Of a stretch of 64,000 nucleotides of DNA, positions 11,519-23,471 are shown piece after piece. Position numbers and translations under genes: made by a program. The notes under the pieces are model-generated. The model searched no databases, was not told the DNA's origin, and worked only from the letters and a program-made list of their open reading frames with translations. Location of the stretch: the NCBI GenBank assembly GCA_964017145.1, contig OZ024851.1:1178001-1242000 (forward strand), given 5' to 3'. Origin of the DNA: Agrocybe praecox (lineage: Eukaryota; Basidiomycota; Agaricomycetes; Agaricales; Agrocybaceae). The stretch's first letter is position 1. Every line of letters begins with the position of its first letter.

Positions 11519-13127
11519 TTAGTGGATAAAAGGCAATACATAAGCCCATCGAATGTTAGCGAGCGCTCCAGCAGGGACGTTGTGCAGCTCGACAAAAGCA
11601 AGAGCCAAAATGATGATGCGGGCGACGATGTAAATCGGAATAGTAAGGAACGTCACGAGTGCAAATACACCGGTCAGAAGCTGATATACTTTGTATGCAC
11701 AGCTTGCTTGCGCAGATTCTCCACGGAAATAGCCAGATGCGACCCACATAGTCCAAATAAATGGGCAGCTAGTAATGACGGCAGACGAAATTCGCCATAA
11801 AAGTGATCCTGCATGAGTTGAGAAATGGATTTTGCTGGACCATCCGGCACAGTGGATCAGTCCAAAGACAGTGGCCACGAAGAAACTCATGGATGTCATT
11901 TGGAGGTCGGTCAATGAAGTTCCAGGAGAAATTGAGTAGAAAGTCGGGACTTTGACGATTGGGCTTTCTTGATTATCAATAGGATCATCAAGAGTGAAAG
12001 AACCATTGCTCAACAGCATTTTCTGAGGACGATTTAACACGTTCTTGGTGCTGTATAATGTTTTTTTCAGTTCGGTGAGTAGTGGTTGACCTTCAGAAAT
12101 CTTATTAGCTATCCTAGTTAAAGGCAGATCTAATGTTGGCTCACATTTTATCTCTGGAATTATTCCGTTAGACCGAGAACCAGGATCACATAGGGTGATG
12201 ACGATGGGTATCTCTGCATTGAACGGTTTGTTCCACCACAAGAAGTACATGACCAAGCTCAACACAGCAAGCGCCACCGTAACCAATTCAATTTCAGTCA
12301 GGGCAAGGTGCTTGTCGGAGAATCGGGCTAGACATTGGATGATAAACCACACGGTTTGGAGGAGAGCTAATCCTTTTGAGAATCCGTCAGCCTTACTGCG
12401 GTCGTTGATAATAGCTTCCGTTATAGTAGAAAGGTCGATTCTTCCTGCCTTGTAATGCTCTAGCAGTGTCTCCCAGCCAAGAACATGTTTTCGTTGTCCA
12501 TTCTCGTATAGCATGAAACCGCCCATCTGGAGGAAGAACCCGTGTGTCTTCGTCCACATGAAGGGGTTCAGCTTTTTACGTCCACTTTCATCCTCACCTT
12601 CCGCTGTATTCTCGGCGGGAGGATCGAGGTCAGGGAGATTGGACTTTTTTCCTTCGCTTTCGCTTTCTGTACGATCTATGACGTCGGATTCCCCTTCAAG
12701 CTGTAGGTAGGCTAGACAAACACAATGTAAAGCTTGTCATTATACAAACTTGTGAATACATACCTGCAAACTCCTTTTCCATCCACCAAGCCCCGTACCA
12801 TTGCCTCATCGCCCAATAGATGATTAGTTCCGGTGTGATTATAGTCCAAAACATGAGTTCCACGCGTCGTAGAGTTTTCTTGACCGTGGAATCATCTGGA
12901 TGAGGTAGATTAGGATGGACAGCGACCCATGACGAGGCGAGTATAGTCGCTATGCATGACCAGATAATTTCAAGGTCTTTTCGGGGACAAGCATCTGCGG
13001 TGATCGCGGTCTCTCTAGATAGCAGTAACGTAACATTGCTCGAAGAATCGCCAGATAAAGCGATCGGGGTGGCGTTTCCACCGCGATGAATCGATAAGTA
13101 TAAGATGAGGGTTCCTAGTATCAGCAT
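11519..13127 (-). CDS. Multi-pass membrane protein of an Agaricomycete paralog family
   Basis: Two exons, 13127-12764 and 12711-11519, separated by a 52-nt intron (GTATGT...TCTAG), give 518 residues. I count about eight hydrophobic segments, including LILGTLILYLSI at the N terminus, IIWSCIATILASSWVAV, FWTIITPELIIYW, LVTVALAVLSLVMYFLWW and a long C-terminal pair ending IILALAFVELHNVP. An acidic loop (TESESEGKKSNLPDLDPP) follows the third segment. The ...IYW...WWNKPFNAEIPI and WAYVLPFIH ends mark a family expanded in mushroom genomes with no assigned function. A decayed copy lies immediately upstream on the same strand (13262-14160). Confidence 0.8.
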
Positions 13128-13261
13128 GATGGAAGTATAAACTAGAGTGTGTGTACTCCTCGCCTATTCTTACACGTGGTGAAGGCGTGTGTACTAGTAT
13201 CAGGCGTCTTGTCTGGTTCTTTGTGTTATGTACTTCCACACAGACGGATGGACTGGTTGAA

Positions 13262-14160
13262 ATGTCAATGAATGAAAGGGAGGACATAAGCCCATGCAAT
13301 GCTTGACAGGGCACCAGGAGTACGTCCTGCAGTTCCATAAAAGCTAGAACCAGCAAGACGATCCGTAATACATGCTAGAATAGTGAGAAACGTAATCGAT
13401 AGAAATATCCTCACCAAGATTAGATGGTAGGCCTTGACCTTGCCTGGTGGGAAAAGTTGCTTTGCTTAGCGTTATCCGTACTACATATCAGATATACGAT
13501 ACCTGTATTCAGCAATAAACGCCAGGTTCCAGACCAACGGACTGCCAGTGATGACGACAGAAGATATTCTCCAAAGGCAGTCCGAGGCATGAGATGAAGA
13601 TTCAAGAGGGGATTTTGCTGGACCAGCCTATACAGTGGATGGTACCGAAGATGGTGACGGTGGAGAAACAGGATAAGCGCATCAGAAGCCTGACAAAAGC
13701 GGTACTTTCCCCAAGGGAGTAAAGAGTCGGAACAACCACAGGACTGTACATGACAGACGAGTATTGAGAGTCCCTTCTTCGTCGATGAATTCTTCGATAC
13801 GATTTGGATTTTTTTTTGCAGTTGTTAATCCCCTCAATGAGCTCGGGCAGAAATATTTTATATTAAGAGTTAGATCTGAGAAGCCTTAATGCATACCTAT
13901 GTACTAGATTTAGACTCACGTTTGACGCGTCGAGGCTCGAGATAATAAGCCATATATGCGCTATCAGCAAGAGGAATAATAATGGGAACTCTGGCGTTGA
14001 ATGGCCTGTCCCACCATAGAAAGTACATCATTAGACTGAGAAACTTTCTAAAGGTCTCGTTTCCCTCATGATGGGCCCCTGAGTAACGTAGGTATATGTC
14101 ATGTGTATGTTTTAGTATGTCGCGCATCGCGTTCTCAATGTAATAGTAATTTATCAAATT
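13262..14160 (-). pseudogene. Decayed tandem copy of the adjacent membrane protein gene
   Basis: Fragments match the neighbouring 11519-13127 gene in the same order. SLMMYFLWWDRPFNARVPII is at about 13990-14040, TVTIFGTIHCIGWSSKIP at about 13605-13680, and LLVLAFMELQDV then PGALSSIAWAYVLPFIH at 13262-13350. The last two are in different frames, so the C terminus carries a frameshift, and stops interrupt the middle. Same-strand head-to-tail arrangement points to an old tandem duplication. Confidence 0.75.
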
Positions 14161-14347
14161 TCCTATACCTCACGGCTGTCTATCACGACCCAGAAGTTTG
14201 ATTTCAATATTTTACATATGATTGGGAGAAACCTTCGAAAGTCCTATGCGCGTCGCAAATGTGATACCGTATCGTTGGTAATGGCGAATAACTCATATAA
14301 CAAAATCGTCGTGCAATAAACACCTATTATTTAATTCTCGACAATAT

Positions 14348-16603
14348 TTACCCTTTAGCAGGTGGGAAAATGACTACCACTGATGATGTAGGCACTGTAA
14401 AGACCTTTTCGTTCCTTTGAGCTCTCACCCCGTATCTACGCAAGATGCATTCTTGTGCATTAAACGTTTTCAGGCGAAACTTCTCGCCGAAATGCTCTTC
14501 CGCGATGCACACAACTATGTCGTCCCGTCTCTCTGGTCTGCAAGGCCTCACGTCGTTTAAGGGAACCTGCAGTGTTGACATGCCATCTCTGACTGCAACC
14601 ACCCCCTGCGAGATACTTTTCATTTCTAGGATCTTGTGAGCAGGCATGCCACGAACTCGCAGCTTGAAGCGGTGGCCCTTCATTAATTCGTGGGTCAGAC
14701 ATCCAGTCTAGATTATCGTCGCCTTGTTCCGCATCGGTTGTCCTATGTGATGAATTCATTCCACCGGATAGAGGTGTCCTTGACGATGGATCCCATGCGT
14801 CGGACGTAACCTCGCTCAAGAGTGTTGGCATTGGCTTGGCATTTGAGGGAGTCTGTGAGGAGGGATTCCACGCATCGGAAACGTCCCCGTTCAATGGTGT
14901 AGATATCCGCATCGTACCCTCGTTTCCTGGCGTGCAATCAGATGAATCTGTGCGTATATGGACATTTTGTGTGTCCTTTTGTCCTGCGTCCATAAGAGCC
15001 AAGTTGTTGTCCATAAGGCTATATTGAGATGAATTACATTGTAATTTCAAAATTGAATTAACCCCTTACATGATTCGTAGTGATTTGAAGTGGATTTTTT
15101 CAGGGTGTATACGATCGAAAACCTTCAAGGCCACGAAGGCGTAACCGTCTAGGGTTGTGTCTTTCACCGTGCCTTTTATGCCCTTGAGGTGGTGAAGTCC
15201 AACCACTATTACTTCCTTTCCTACATATTGCGCATTTGGATTTTGCTTCATGATACTTTTATCACTCCATGACAAACGGCTAGTATTCAAATTTCTGAGT
15301 GAAAAGTAGCGCCTGCCCTCGTCGTCAAACTCGAGCTCACGCCAAGAGCAGAGGAGCTAAATCGAGGCCTTAAGAGTGATGTTTGTTTCTGAAGAAGACA
15401 CTGCACATACCTCTTCTTCTCTTTCCAAATCAATTACGGTCGTTACTTCTTCGTTAACTTGTATCACCCAGCCCCGCCTCCCAATATGCTGGCCTCTGGA
15501 CACCAAGACTTGATCACCAACCATAAAAAACTTGCGAATCTCCCATTTCATTGCCAAATGAGTAATTCCAAGAGACGGTAGATCCACACACAAATTTTCC
15601 TCCGTTATCTCTCGTACCACTCCGACCAGCCCCTGGAGCTCACCATCCACACATTTTACCCTGTCACCCAATTCTATACTTTGTGTCATTTTGTATCTTG
15701 TTTTCGTTCGAAAGTGCCATGGCAATTGTTCACAGTCTTCGAATGCATCGAATTCGGCAGGCGTGGGTGTCAGCTGGCCGTGAAATGATACAGCAATGTC
15801 AGATGAGCCAGTGAAGGTCAGAAAGCCTTGTCTAGTGTATAGTTGTCGCTGAAAGGCATATACTGCAAATCCCCTTTCTACGCGCTTCACGCTGTTCTCC
15901 CCAAACCAGGCCTCGACTACCTCTCGCTTGAATAATCCTGGCTCAGGTCGTGACTCTCCTCCCTTTGGCATCAGGCGAGGGACCAACAGATATATGACTT
16001 CGGACGAATTGGGCTCATGAAATACTACAGCCAGGTCATCGACGTAAACCTTGTATTTGCCCCGGGCCAGACGCATTCGGACCCAAAAAATAGCCTCCTC
16101 CTCCTCATCCGAGTCGAATAGGGAGCTGACCCATGTTTTAACTGGGATGGAAGACAAGGAGACGCTAGGTATATTTTGGTTATGTTCAGGCACCACTGTG
16201 GCTTTCGCGTTTGTACAAGCACGCTTTTTTGCTCTCATTCTTGCTCGTTCCAATACATCTTCCCATTGTTCGTCTTCTATTTCATCGTCACCGGTCCTCG
16301 ATGAAGCCCCCGAAATCCTGGCCAACTGGTGAGTTAAAACGTCCCTCTCATTGGTGAGGTCGTCATCGGCAACGATAAATTCTTCCAGCAAAAAAATGTC
16401 AACTTTAGGCAGCGTATGCTTGTAGTAACTCACCTTCTGCTTCTTCGTCGTCCTGATCACTCTCTGCGTCTGGGTCATCTACCGAGGCTTCGATGTCCAA
16501 AAAGGGGTTCTTAATGTAATTATTAACACATGTGTCATACATTCACAACATTGCAACTTACTTTACTGATTCGTTGTCTTTTAGATGGCCTTGCATTACT
16601 CAT
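14348..16603 (-). CDS. SPT5-like KOW-domain protein (frameshift near 3' end)
   Basis: Starts MSNARPSKRQRISKNPFLDI followed by an acidic stretch (EASVDDPDAESDQDDEE), as in SPT5 proteins. Exons on the minus strand: 16603-16562, 16509-16434, 16381-15411, 15356-15070 and 15018 to the end; all phases fit. An NGN-like block (FWVRMRLARGKYKVYVDDLA) is followed by KOW motifs (LGDRVKCVDGELQGLVGVV, VGDQVLVSRGQHIGRRGW, VGKEVIVVGLHHLKGIKGTV). A C-terminal repeat region resembles the SPT5 CTR (DAWNPSSQTP, DAWDPSSRTP). SPT5 binds RNA polymerase II and controls elongation. This looks like a divergent Agaricomycete paralog rather than the essential copy. At about 14673-14680 the frame shifts by one base (DWMSDPRINEG then HRFKLRVRGMPAHK), so the last ~110 codons to 14348 are out of phase; an unseen intron, sequencing error or pseudogenisation are all possible. 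Confidence 0.75.
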
Positions 16604-17551
16604 TGTATTGATGTGATTTTATGCATAAATGCGGAGTAGAACAAGAAACATTAGTGCTAATTATCACTGTTATCTTAGTTGTCCTCAGGGTAGGCCCTTC
16701 AATCACGTGTGGCCAATTTCGTCAACCATTTCCCTAGCCATTTATAGGGAAACTATAGGTTGTTGTCCATGGGTGCGTTCCGTAGTGTCGTTTGATTTTT
16801 TATGCCCAAAATTCCTTGCATGTCGCACAATGTACAAGAAACACCAGAGAACCCAAAACGTTTTGATTCATATTTCGCCAGCTGGTGGGGCATGTCTTGT
16901 GAAAAATTTCCATATCAATAAGCCACTTATTGACCCCAAGATCGCCGTAATTCGCCTCCGCATGTTTCCACTGGCATATTTGTTGGAGACAATCCTCCCT
17001 ATGCAGTATATTGGTCAGGGGCATTTTTCACAATCGAAGACGCCATACGTGAAACTGGCGCCAATTCAGACACTATTAAAAAAAAATCAATACTTTTGGG
17101 CGTCTCAAATATGAGCAAGTAAACTTACCTGTGATTTTTGGAATCACTATGTATTGTACGATTACAAAAGGTGAAGTAGGAGGCAAAAATATTAAATATA
17201 ATGCAATACAGTTAATAAAACATGTTGGTAAGAAGAGAGAAACGAAAGACGCCGGACGGAGTTCGGCTCTACCTAACTTTCGCCACTTTAGGGTGGGGTC
17301 TTGTTTGCTTTGTTTGGCTTCACAATCAAATAGCGCGTCCTTAATTGGTCATCACGTGATACTCATTCAGTAACAAATCTAACCTTTCTTCAGCTGCCAA
17401 TACTACCGTCAAGACTCAAGTCTCAAATTCAAGTCCGGTAGTTTCTACGTTATCTTCTACTTGTTTACCTTACATATCTATATGTAAGATAATATATTTT
17501 GAGCTTCTGCAATTACTGGCTAAACATATCCATCATTAGATTGATTTCTGG
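16604..17551. other. Intergenic region between divergent SPT5-like and SET genes
   Basis: Holds overlapping frames on both strands (16629-17114 plus; 16800-17024 minus, reading HREDCLQQICQWKHAEANYG) that I cannot match to a family. Starts and frame lengths do not favour either. Presumably the shared 5' flank of the two divergent genes. Confidence 0.35.
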
Positions 17552-18901
17552 ATGGGAGACGCTGCTGGACCTACATCTAAACCAAAATTCAATCTTGGGG
17601 AGACATTCACATCGGAAGATAAATCCAGGAACTATGTGCTTCATACAATAACCTTACATGGTTCTGGACCTGATGATGAAGCCATAATCTCATCCATTCT
17701 AGACCCAGCTCTCATACCTCTCCTACCTGATCCTCTCCCATGTGCGACAAGACCCTACGACCACCCAAGCATCCGTGTCATGCAAACGGAACACAAAGGA
17801 GCAGGGATATTTGCTCTTCAGGACATTCCTGCTGGCGAAATTCTCATAACGGAGCACCCGGCCTTGATACTTCCTTCAGGAAAATTTGCGCAAGAAGTAT
17901 ACGATGAACTCGGTGCACGTTTACCTGACGGAAGGAAGGCAGAGCTTATAGCCATGGCCAATGCCAGATCCAAAGAAGAATGCCCGAGTCACGTCGAGGG
18001 CATCGTCCGCACGAACGCGTTGCAGTTAGAGCTCGATCCTAAAGGACGAATACCCGAAGACCAGAAAGAATTCTATGGAGGCGTTTATCCTCATATCAAT
18101 CGTGCCAATCATAGGTACGCGCCAACGTTCCTCAATCTATCCGAACTCATATCAAGCCCTCAGTTGTGGACCTAACGCGATGATAAAGTGGGATCCAGCC
18201 AAGCTTACAACAACACTGTACGCCATCCGGGATATCTCAGCAGGAGAAGAGATCCACAAAACCTACGTCAATCCTGCGTTGTCGCGACAGATGCGGTTGG
18301 GCATTCTGGACAAAAATTACCGGTTTACTTGTGATTGCCCATGGTGCAACATTGGTCAATCGACGCCTGATAGAAAGCATACCTCGGCCGACGAAGAGTT
18401 AATAGCTGCCTCGGACAGAGACCGAGCTCTGCTTGGAACCTGGATATTCACACACCCAGGGTACAAAAAGTGGAGCAGAGATCTAGCTAGAGATGACAAC
18501 GTCGTCATCTCTTCACATCTGGAAGCGCTTGCATTGATTGAAAAGGAGGGCATGCAGGGTTTGCAAAATCTTTTCGTTGAAGAAATTGCGTTGTGTTACT
18601 CGACACTCGGAGACTTGGAAGGGTTTCAAAAATGGGCCAAGAGGACGATCCAGTTAACCAAAGTGGAAGACCCAATCCTGGCCGAACAGTTCCGGGAATG
18701 GTTGGTCGACCCACCGCGCAATATGAAGCAATGGGGCTGGAGGAAGAAACAAAGGCAGCGTGAGTGATGTTCATAATATTGTTGAATCAGCTACATACTC
18801 ATCGTATATTTCCAGTGGACGAGAATAGGCAGAAGAAAATCCAACAAACAGAGGTTGATATACTTGGAGATTTACCAGATTTTATGTGTTTTCCGGAATA
18901 A
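17552..18901 (+). CDS. SET domain protein (SMYD-like)
   Basis: Three exons, 17552-18114, 18164-18759 and 18816-18901, total 1245 nt (414 residues). The SET domain starts near residue 70 with GAGIFALQDIPAGEILITEHP. The catalytic NHSCGPNA motif is split by the first intron (NH|SCGPN). The block YAIRDISAGEEIHKTYVNP follows, and the post-SET cysteines are present (FTCDCPWC). Proteins of this type methylate lysines on histones or other proteins; the spacing between the halves of SET resembles SMYD proteins without a clear MYND zinc finger. The C terminus (GFQKWAKRTIQL) is helical. The target cannot be inferred from neighbours. Confidence 0.9.
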
Positions 18902-20501
18902 TATCTCTACCTTAATCTTTAACAAGCTACAGATTTTGAGGTTAACACCCGTCGCGCGAATCCCGTGGATAGGCTGGGGGATTTCACTTATTTTGCATCT
19001 GACTCTAGAAGAAATATGAGGGGAAAGCAGATAACATTGGCGTCAAGGTCTACAGGTATGTCTTTATTTACATGAGATAGAGTTTTATTGTACATAGACG
19101 ATATTCCTGATAGAATGAAAAGTGATTAGTAAAAGATTGACAGAGCAACATGTTTTGGAAAAGAGAAGCCCTCAGACGAAGATAAGTTGTCCGTCATAAA
19201 CGGTCGGACATATGCTTGTTTACTTTGTCTAACTCATCACAGGGCAACAGAACAGTACGAACTTGAAAATGGGCATAAACAGACACTCACGAAGAACATA
19301 AAACCCTACTACATCCCACCTACCGCCACACAGAAGAGCCTAGGATCACATAGTAGTAAGTCTGTCGATGGAAATACGTCAATAACGCGCCATGATGCGA
19401 AGAGGGAACAATTATAAAATTGCAAGAAAAGGCTCAGTTGGTGATGCATGTTACGAGGTGGATCATCGAGAAATCGTCACCAGCTCGAGAAATGGAAAAT
19501 ATCATCAAAGCCATGAAATTCGGAAGTTTGACTCACCATAATACGAAAGGATTTAAAGAAACAAGCATCACAGGACGAAAGAGACGAAGGCTGAAGCAAA
19601 CGCAAATTTTCTATCGGTTCCAATTCAAACTCCGATTCATTGTAAAGACTTGTTTGGCTGTCGGAGATTAAATCAAACTGTACAGTTCGCCTTATAAGCG
19701 GGACGCGTGTCTCCGAGAACCTTTCACTCTCGGTTTTTCCCCTCGTCGTCGCAAACCTTCGTTCTTCTTGTGAGTTTCCTTTCCTTTCTTTTCTGTGGTT
19801 TCCCTGAGACCATTGCTTTATGTGATGATCAACTCAGTTCTGCTTCCGAACGAGAGCAATCAACCTCTTGTGGACAACTCTGTTATACCAAAAAATACTA
19901 CTGATCCTCTTCGCTTCTGTCATTTCTTTTCATGAAACTCATACTGACTGTATTGCCTTATAGACATCTCTTGTTATGAAGGAGGAAGGATCGTGATTGA
20001 TATGGTAAATGGTAAGCTGCCTTTTTCACTTGTGACAATGGGACGAAAAATAGTTCATCCATTCGTTGAATTTACTCTTCACTTGTCGTGCTTTCGTTGT
20101 CGCCCTGATCTCGGTCAGGGTTCTGCACGCCTACACCGTTTTGGGGTAGGCGTGAAGATGCGGAACGCGAATTAATGGAGGGGAAAATGAAAATCACGGC
20201 TTCTCTGATTTTCTCGCTTTGTTATAGTCTTTCTTGACAACTTTTACTCATGACTTGTCTTCTTTTAGGTTGTGTATGTACTATTATTTCATACTGTTCA
20301 ATAAATTCCGAGTTATCTTCGTTTATCCTTTGTCTGAGTCGGAATGCATTGCTTATCCAGAGGATATACTGTTACCAAAACCTACGATCGAGGCATGTTC
20401 GTGAATTATTCGATCATGTCCATGAATATGTATAAATTAGGGCTAACCTTCGTTTGTTCTTTGTCTACTTGCTTATTGGTATCCGGTTCTCGGTTTCGAC
20501 T
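18902..20501. other. Long intergenic region with a likely promoter and 5' leader
   Basis: No supported coding region. A TATA-like ttataagc at about 19691, followed by the pyrimidine-rich stretch 19721-19790, could be the start of transcription of the membrane protein gene at 20502. Splice-like signals (gtgagt near 19769; gtaagc near 20009; ttttag near 20269) suggest introns in the leader. Confidence 0.35.
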
Positions 20502-22310
20502 ATGATCGCTATTGGCCCACTGCTGCTGCTGGACTATGCGTTCAATATACGGCAGATTCTAACTGACCTACTGTTCGATTCAGGAGTCGCTTTCGTGAAA
20601 CATATCTTCGGTCATCATTTGGAACAGCCAATCCATCTTGTCGCTCGACTGGACCCGCCACCTAATCTCAACAAAGGCGATGTAAAGAATAACTTGCATT
20701 ATGTACGCCATTCGCTTGACGAACCTGTTCTTCTACATATCGGAAAAGCAACAGCAGTCCCTCCAGTGCTGTTCTTGCCATCAGGTGGACTCTTCAATGA
20801 TGCTGTGGAACTACTACCTCCTCAAAGTCCTCGTCAGCCAGCAGCTCACTTTTCCGCTTTTGGTGGATTGTCGATTTGTATATTTCTGGTGCTTCTCACC
20901 ATAGCATTGATCCTCAAGAGAGTTGCTTGGAAGTCGGTCCCTTTAACCCCTCGCCCTTGCACAGGAAGGAGAATAGCATCTTTAGGTGGCTCTCGGGACC
21001 CTCCTCGCAATCCGAGTCGGCGTGATGTGGATGATAATGATAACGCGGCTACTGCAAGAGAGATATGCCTTAACGACTTGGTACAGAACTATCGGGTTAC
21101 ACGAGATGGTCCACCTCCACCCCCACCTCCACCTCCGTCTTTCCCTTTTGCGGTCCAAGACGACTGGAATCCTCTCCTTCCTACAGGGATTGACTGGGTA
21201 TCGATTTTTCTGCTGGTCCCACTCATTGGCCTTGTGATTCGCTATTTCTTCCGCCAACGGAAGCTTAGAGCAGGGGGGAAACTTACATCCTCCATCGCGG
21301 AGAACGATGACGCGCTCGCCGGTCCTACCTCTGCCAACAAGATACTACACCATGAACAGCCTAGTAAACCTAAACATCCTGTCCACCACATGCCTACCTG
21401 TCCTAATGTTCTCCCATTACGTTTTTCTCTTCGCGATCCAAACGATCATCGAAGCAAAGGTGATTTCGTGCGACGTTGCTGCGAATTTTTAACGTCTTCG
21501 GTGGCTGTGATTTGTTCCCTTCTTCTTGCGCTACTTCCTATCCTGTTGTTCTTTATGGCTGGCTATTATCCTGCGGAAGATATGTTACTGTTTGAAGGAA
21601 CGAAAGAAGAGCCAGCAACGGAACCAGTGGGACTTTACTCTGTAAGTGTTCTTTATTTTATTTTTACTAAAGCGCAATGTTAATCATTGATTTTAGACTT
21701 CTCTTATTCGAGTCCCTGCTGTCAAGACAGGAACAGAGACGAATGAGGTATGTTATCATCGTCAGTGCATATTGTACAGCACTGCATTCTCACTTATCCA
21801 TAGGCCTGTGACGATATCCCTCACGAGGCGAACGAAGTAAAGCGTCCTGGGTTGCATATTCCTAGCAAGGCATGTTGATGTCATCCTCATTCCATTGATT
21901 TTGTACTTATCAAAGAGAATTGTCAGAGCATCTCCCAGCACCGCACATCCATCAGAGTCCAACCTTCTGCGGTACATTTCCCCGCGTCATGAATAGTATC
22001 GACGTCCGTGCTGACCACATTTAAACCAACGCAGCTTCCGCCTCACGACGCCACGAAAGCTACCCTCAATCCTACAGCGAAGGCTTTCGTTCCCAGGGCT
22101 AGAAACATAGTCTTGAGCGTCAACCCAAACGTGGACGAACTTTACATCTCTACTCGTCCAATATTGCCTGCTCGAGTATCATCCGCTGTACCGATCCTGC
22201 CCCCTTTCGTTCGTCCGAAAAAGTATAGAAAACACAGGCACTCCATTGACGAAAATGATATGAATTTGGACGAGGAATCCATTGGATTACTATCGAATGC
22301 ATTCTCGTGA
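20502..22310 (+). CDS. Unrecognised multi-pass membrane protein with proline tract
   Basis: Five exons, all phase 0: 20502-21641, 21697-21747, 21804-21869, 21927-21971, 22035-22310 (525 residues). The first ATG in frame is MIAIGPLLLLDYAF. Hydrophobic segments are LSICIFLVLLTIALIL, WVSIFLLVPLIGLVIRYFF and VAVICSLLLALLPILLFFMAG. A run of nine prolines precedes the second. The C-terminal tail is hydrophilic (VRPKKYRKHRHSIDENDMN). The third intron (21870-21926) would be GC-AG: without it the frame stops two codons later, with it the frame joins two further exons. I recognise no family and assign no function. Confidence 0.65.
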
Positions 22311-22478
22311 TTTGTCTGTCTTTTCGTCTCGCACATGTTCTATACTACCCTACGTACTTTTACCATTTCTTTTATGAATTGTGTGTATGTTATATCAATC
22401 GAATTGTATTTTTATATTTTTTGTATTCCTTTTTGCCTGAGCCGAGACTAGAAAATGATTCGAAGGAAAACTTTACTA

Positions 22479-23389
22479 CTAGAGATTTGGCTGCATACTT
22501 GATTTCAACAGATCGACAATATCTGCAACGGATATGTTATCCCACCCCCCTTTGCCATTTTTTGGTGCATGGGCCTCGTAAAAGTCCGCAGGAAATTCTT
22601 CTCTATAAGCTTTCATATCCTTCCAAAGCTCTGGCCTCCTTTTGCTCATATATGCGTCCACGCGGTCCTCGTGGAAGAAAGAATTATATGACCTCCAAAG
22701 ATTAACCAGATACCGCAAGAGGCTCTTCCTCAGAGGTCCATCTGCGCTTATCAGTGGATAGTAGTTTGCCGTTCCATCGAATAATAGGACCAACAACGTC
22801 CCCGTATGCTCGGCGTCTAAATAATATCCTTCCACTTCCATCCGAGCCCCATATGAGAACTTGACAGTGTCATGCAAGTCCGGAAGGCCCGACCAAGAAA
22901 GGACGTCAAGCCCACTCTGTATCCCAACTCGCACCTGGTCAATGAGAAGTGTACACTCCAGCTTTACGCAAAACAGATAGAAATCCAGCTGTCCGTGGAT
23001 CACCGAAAACTTGTCTTTATGCCAGCGTGAAATATCTGATGGATCGTATATCCCGGTGTGTAGATGCTTTAAGAATATCTGCATCTGGTAGGGAGTGGCG
23101 TTGATGAACTTTAATTTTCTTCGACGACTGAAGAACTCTAAGCGCCGTTTGATGTACGGAGACGCAGCGCTGATTTTGGCGGTGTCGACGTGGAATTCGA
23201 TATGTTCGCGGCCATTCCCATCGGTGCACACAAGTATGACTCTTTGGTCACTGGGAGGTGGGTCTTTTTCAGGTTGAGCGCCTTCATCCAGTACTACCCT
23301 TCGCGAGGCGTATGATCTGCAAGGTGGTTCATAGATTAATGGAAGGAGCCATTGTATCACAAGCGGAGGACGCACAGGAAAGGATCCAT
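22479..23389 (-). CDS. BTB/POZ-like domain protein
   Basis: Two exons, 23389-23376 (MDPFL) and 23316-22479, joined across an intron GTGCGT...TTGCAG that keeps the frame; total 283 residues. The central part has the fungal BTB pattern: VILVCTDGNGREHIEFHVDT, then SPYIKRRLEFFSRRRK, LKFINATPYQMQIFLKHLHTG, and a helical remainder typical of basidiomycete BTB proteins. BTB proteins dimerise and often serve as adaptors for cullin-3 ubiquitin ligases. The short first exon is the least certain part; an ATG start is needed, since the long frame otherwise opens with GTG. Convergent with the membrane protein gene (168 bp apart). Confidence 0.7.
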
Positions 23390-23471
23390 ACGGGTTGGGG
23401 TGGGAGCTTATGGAAGAACTGTTGTGATAACCATTGCATCATGTTATTTTTATCTAGGTATTCTACATAAA

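Noticed and set aside
16629..17114. 161-residue plus-strand frame and overlapping minus-strand frame
   Set aside because: Neither matches a family; the two overlap and compositions do not favour one. Left as unassigned intergenic.
19707..19904. Possible secreted protein with signal-like N terminus
   Set aside because: The frame opens with a non-ATG codon and lies where a promoter and leader are expected.
22479..23375. BTB gene starting at 23375
   Set aside because: That position is GTG, not a usual nuclear start; an ATG at 23389 with a short intron fits better.
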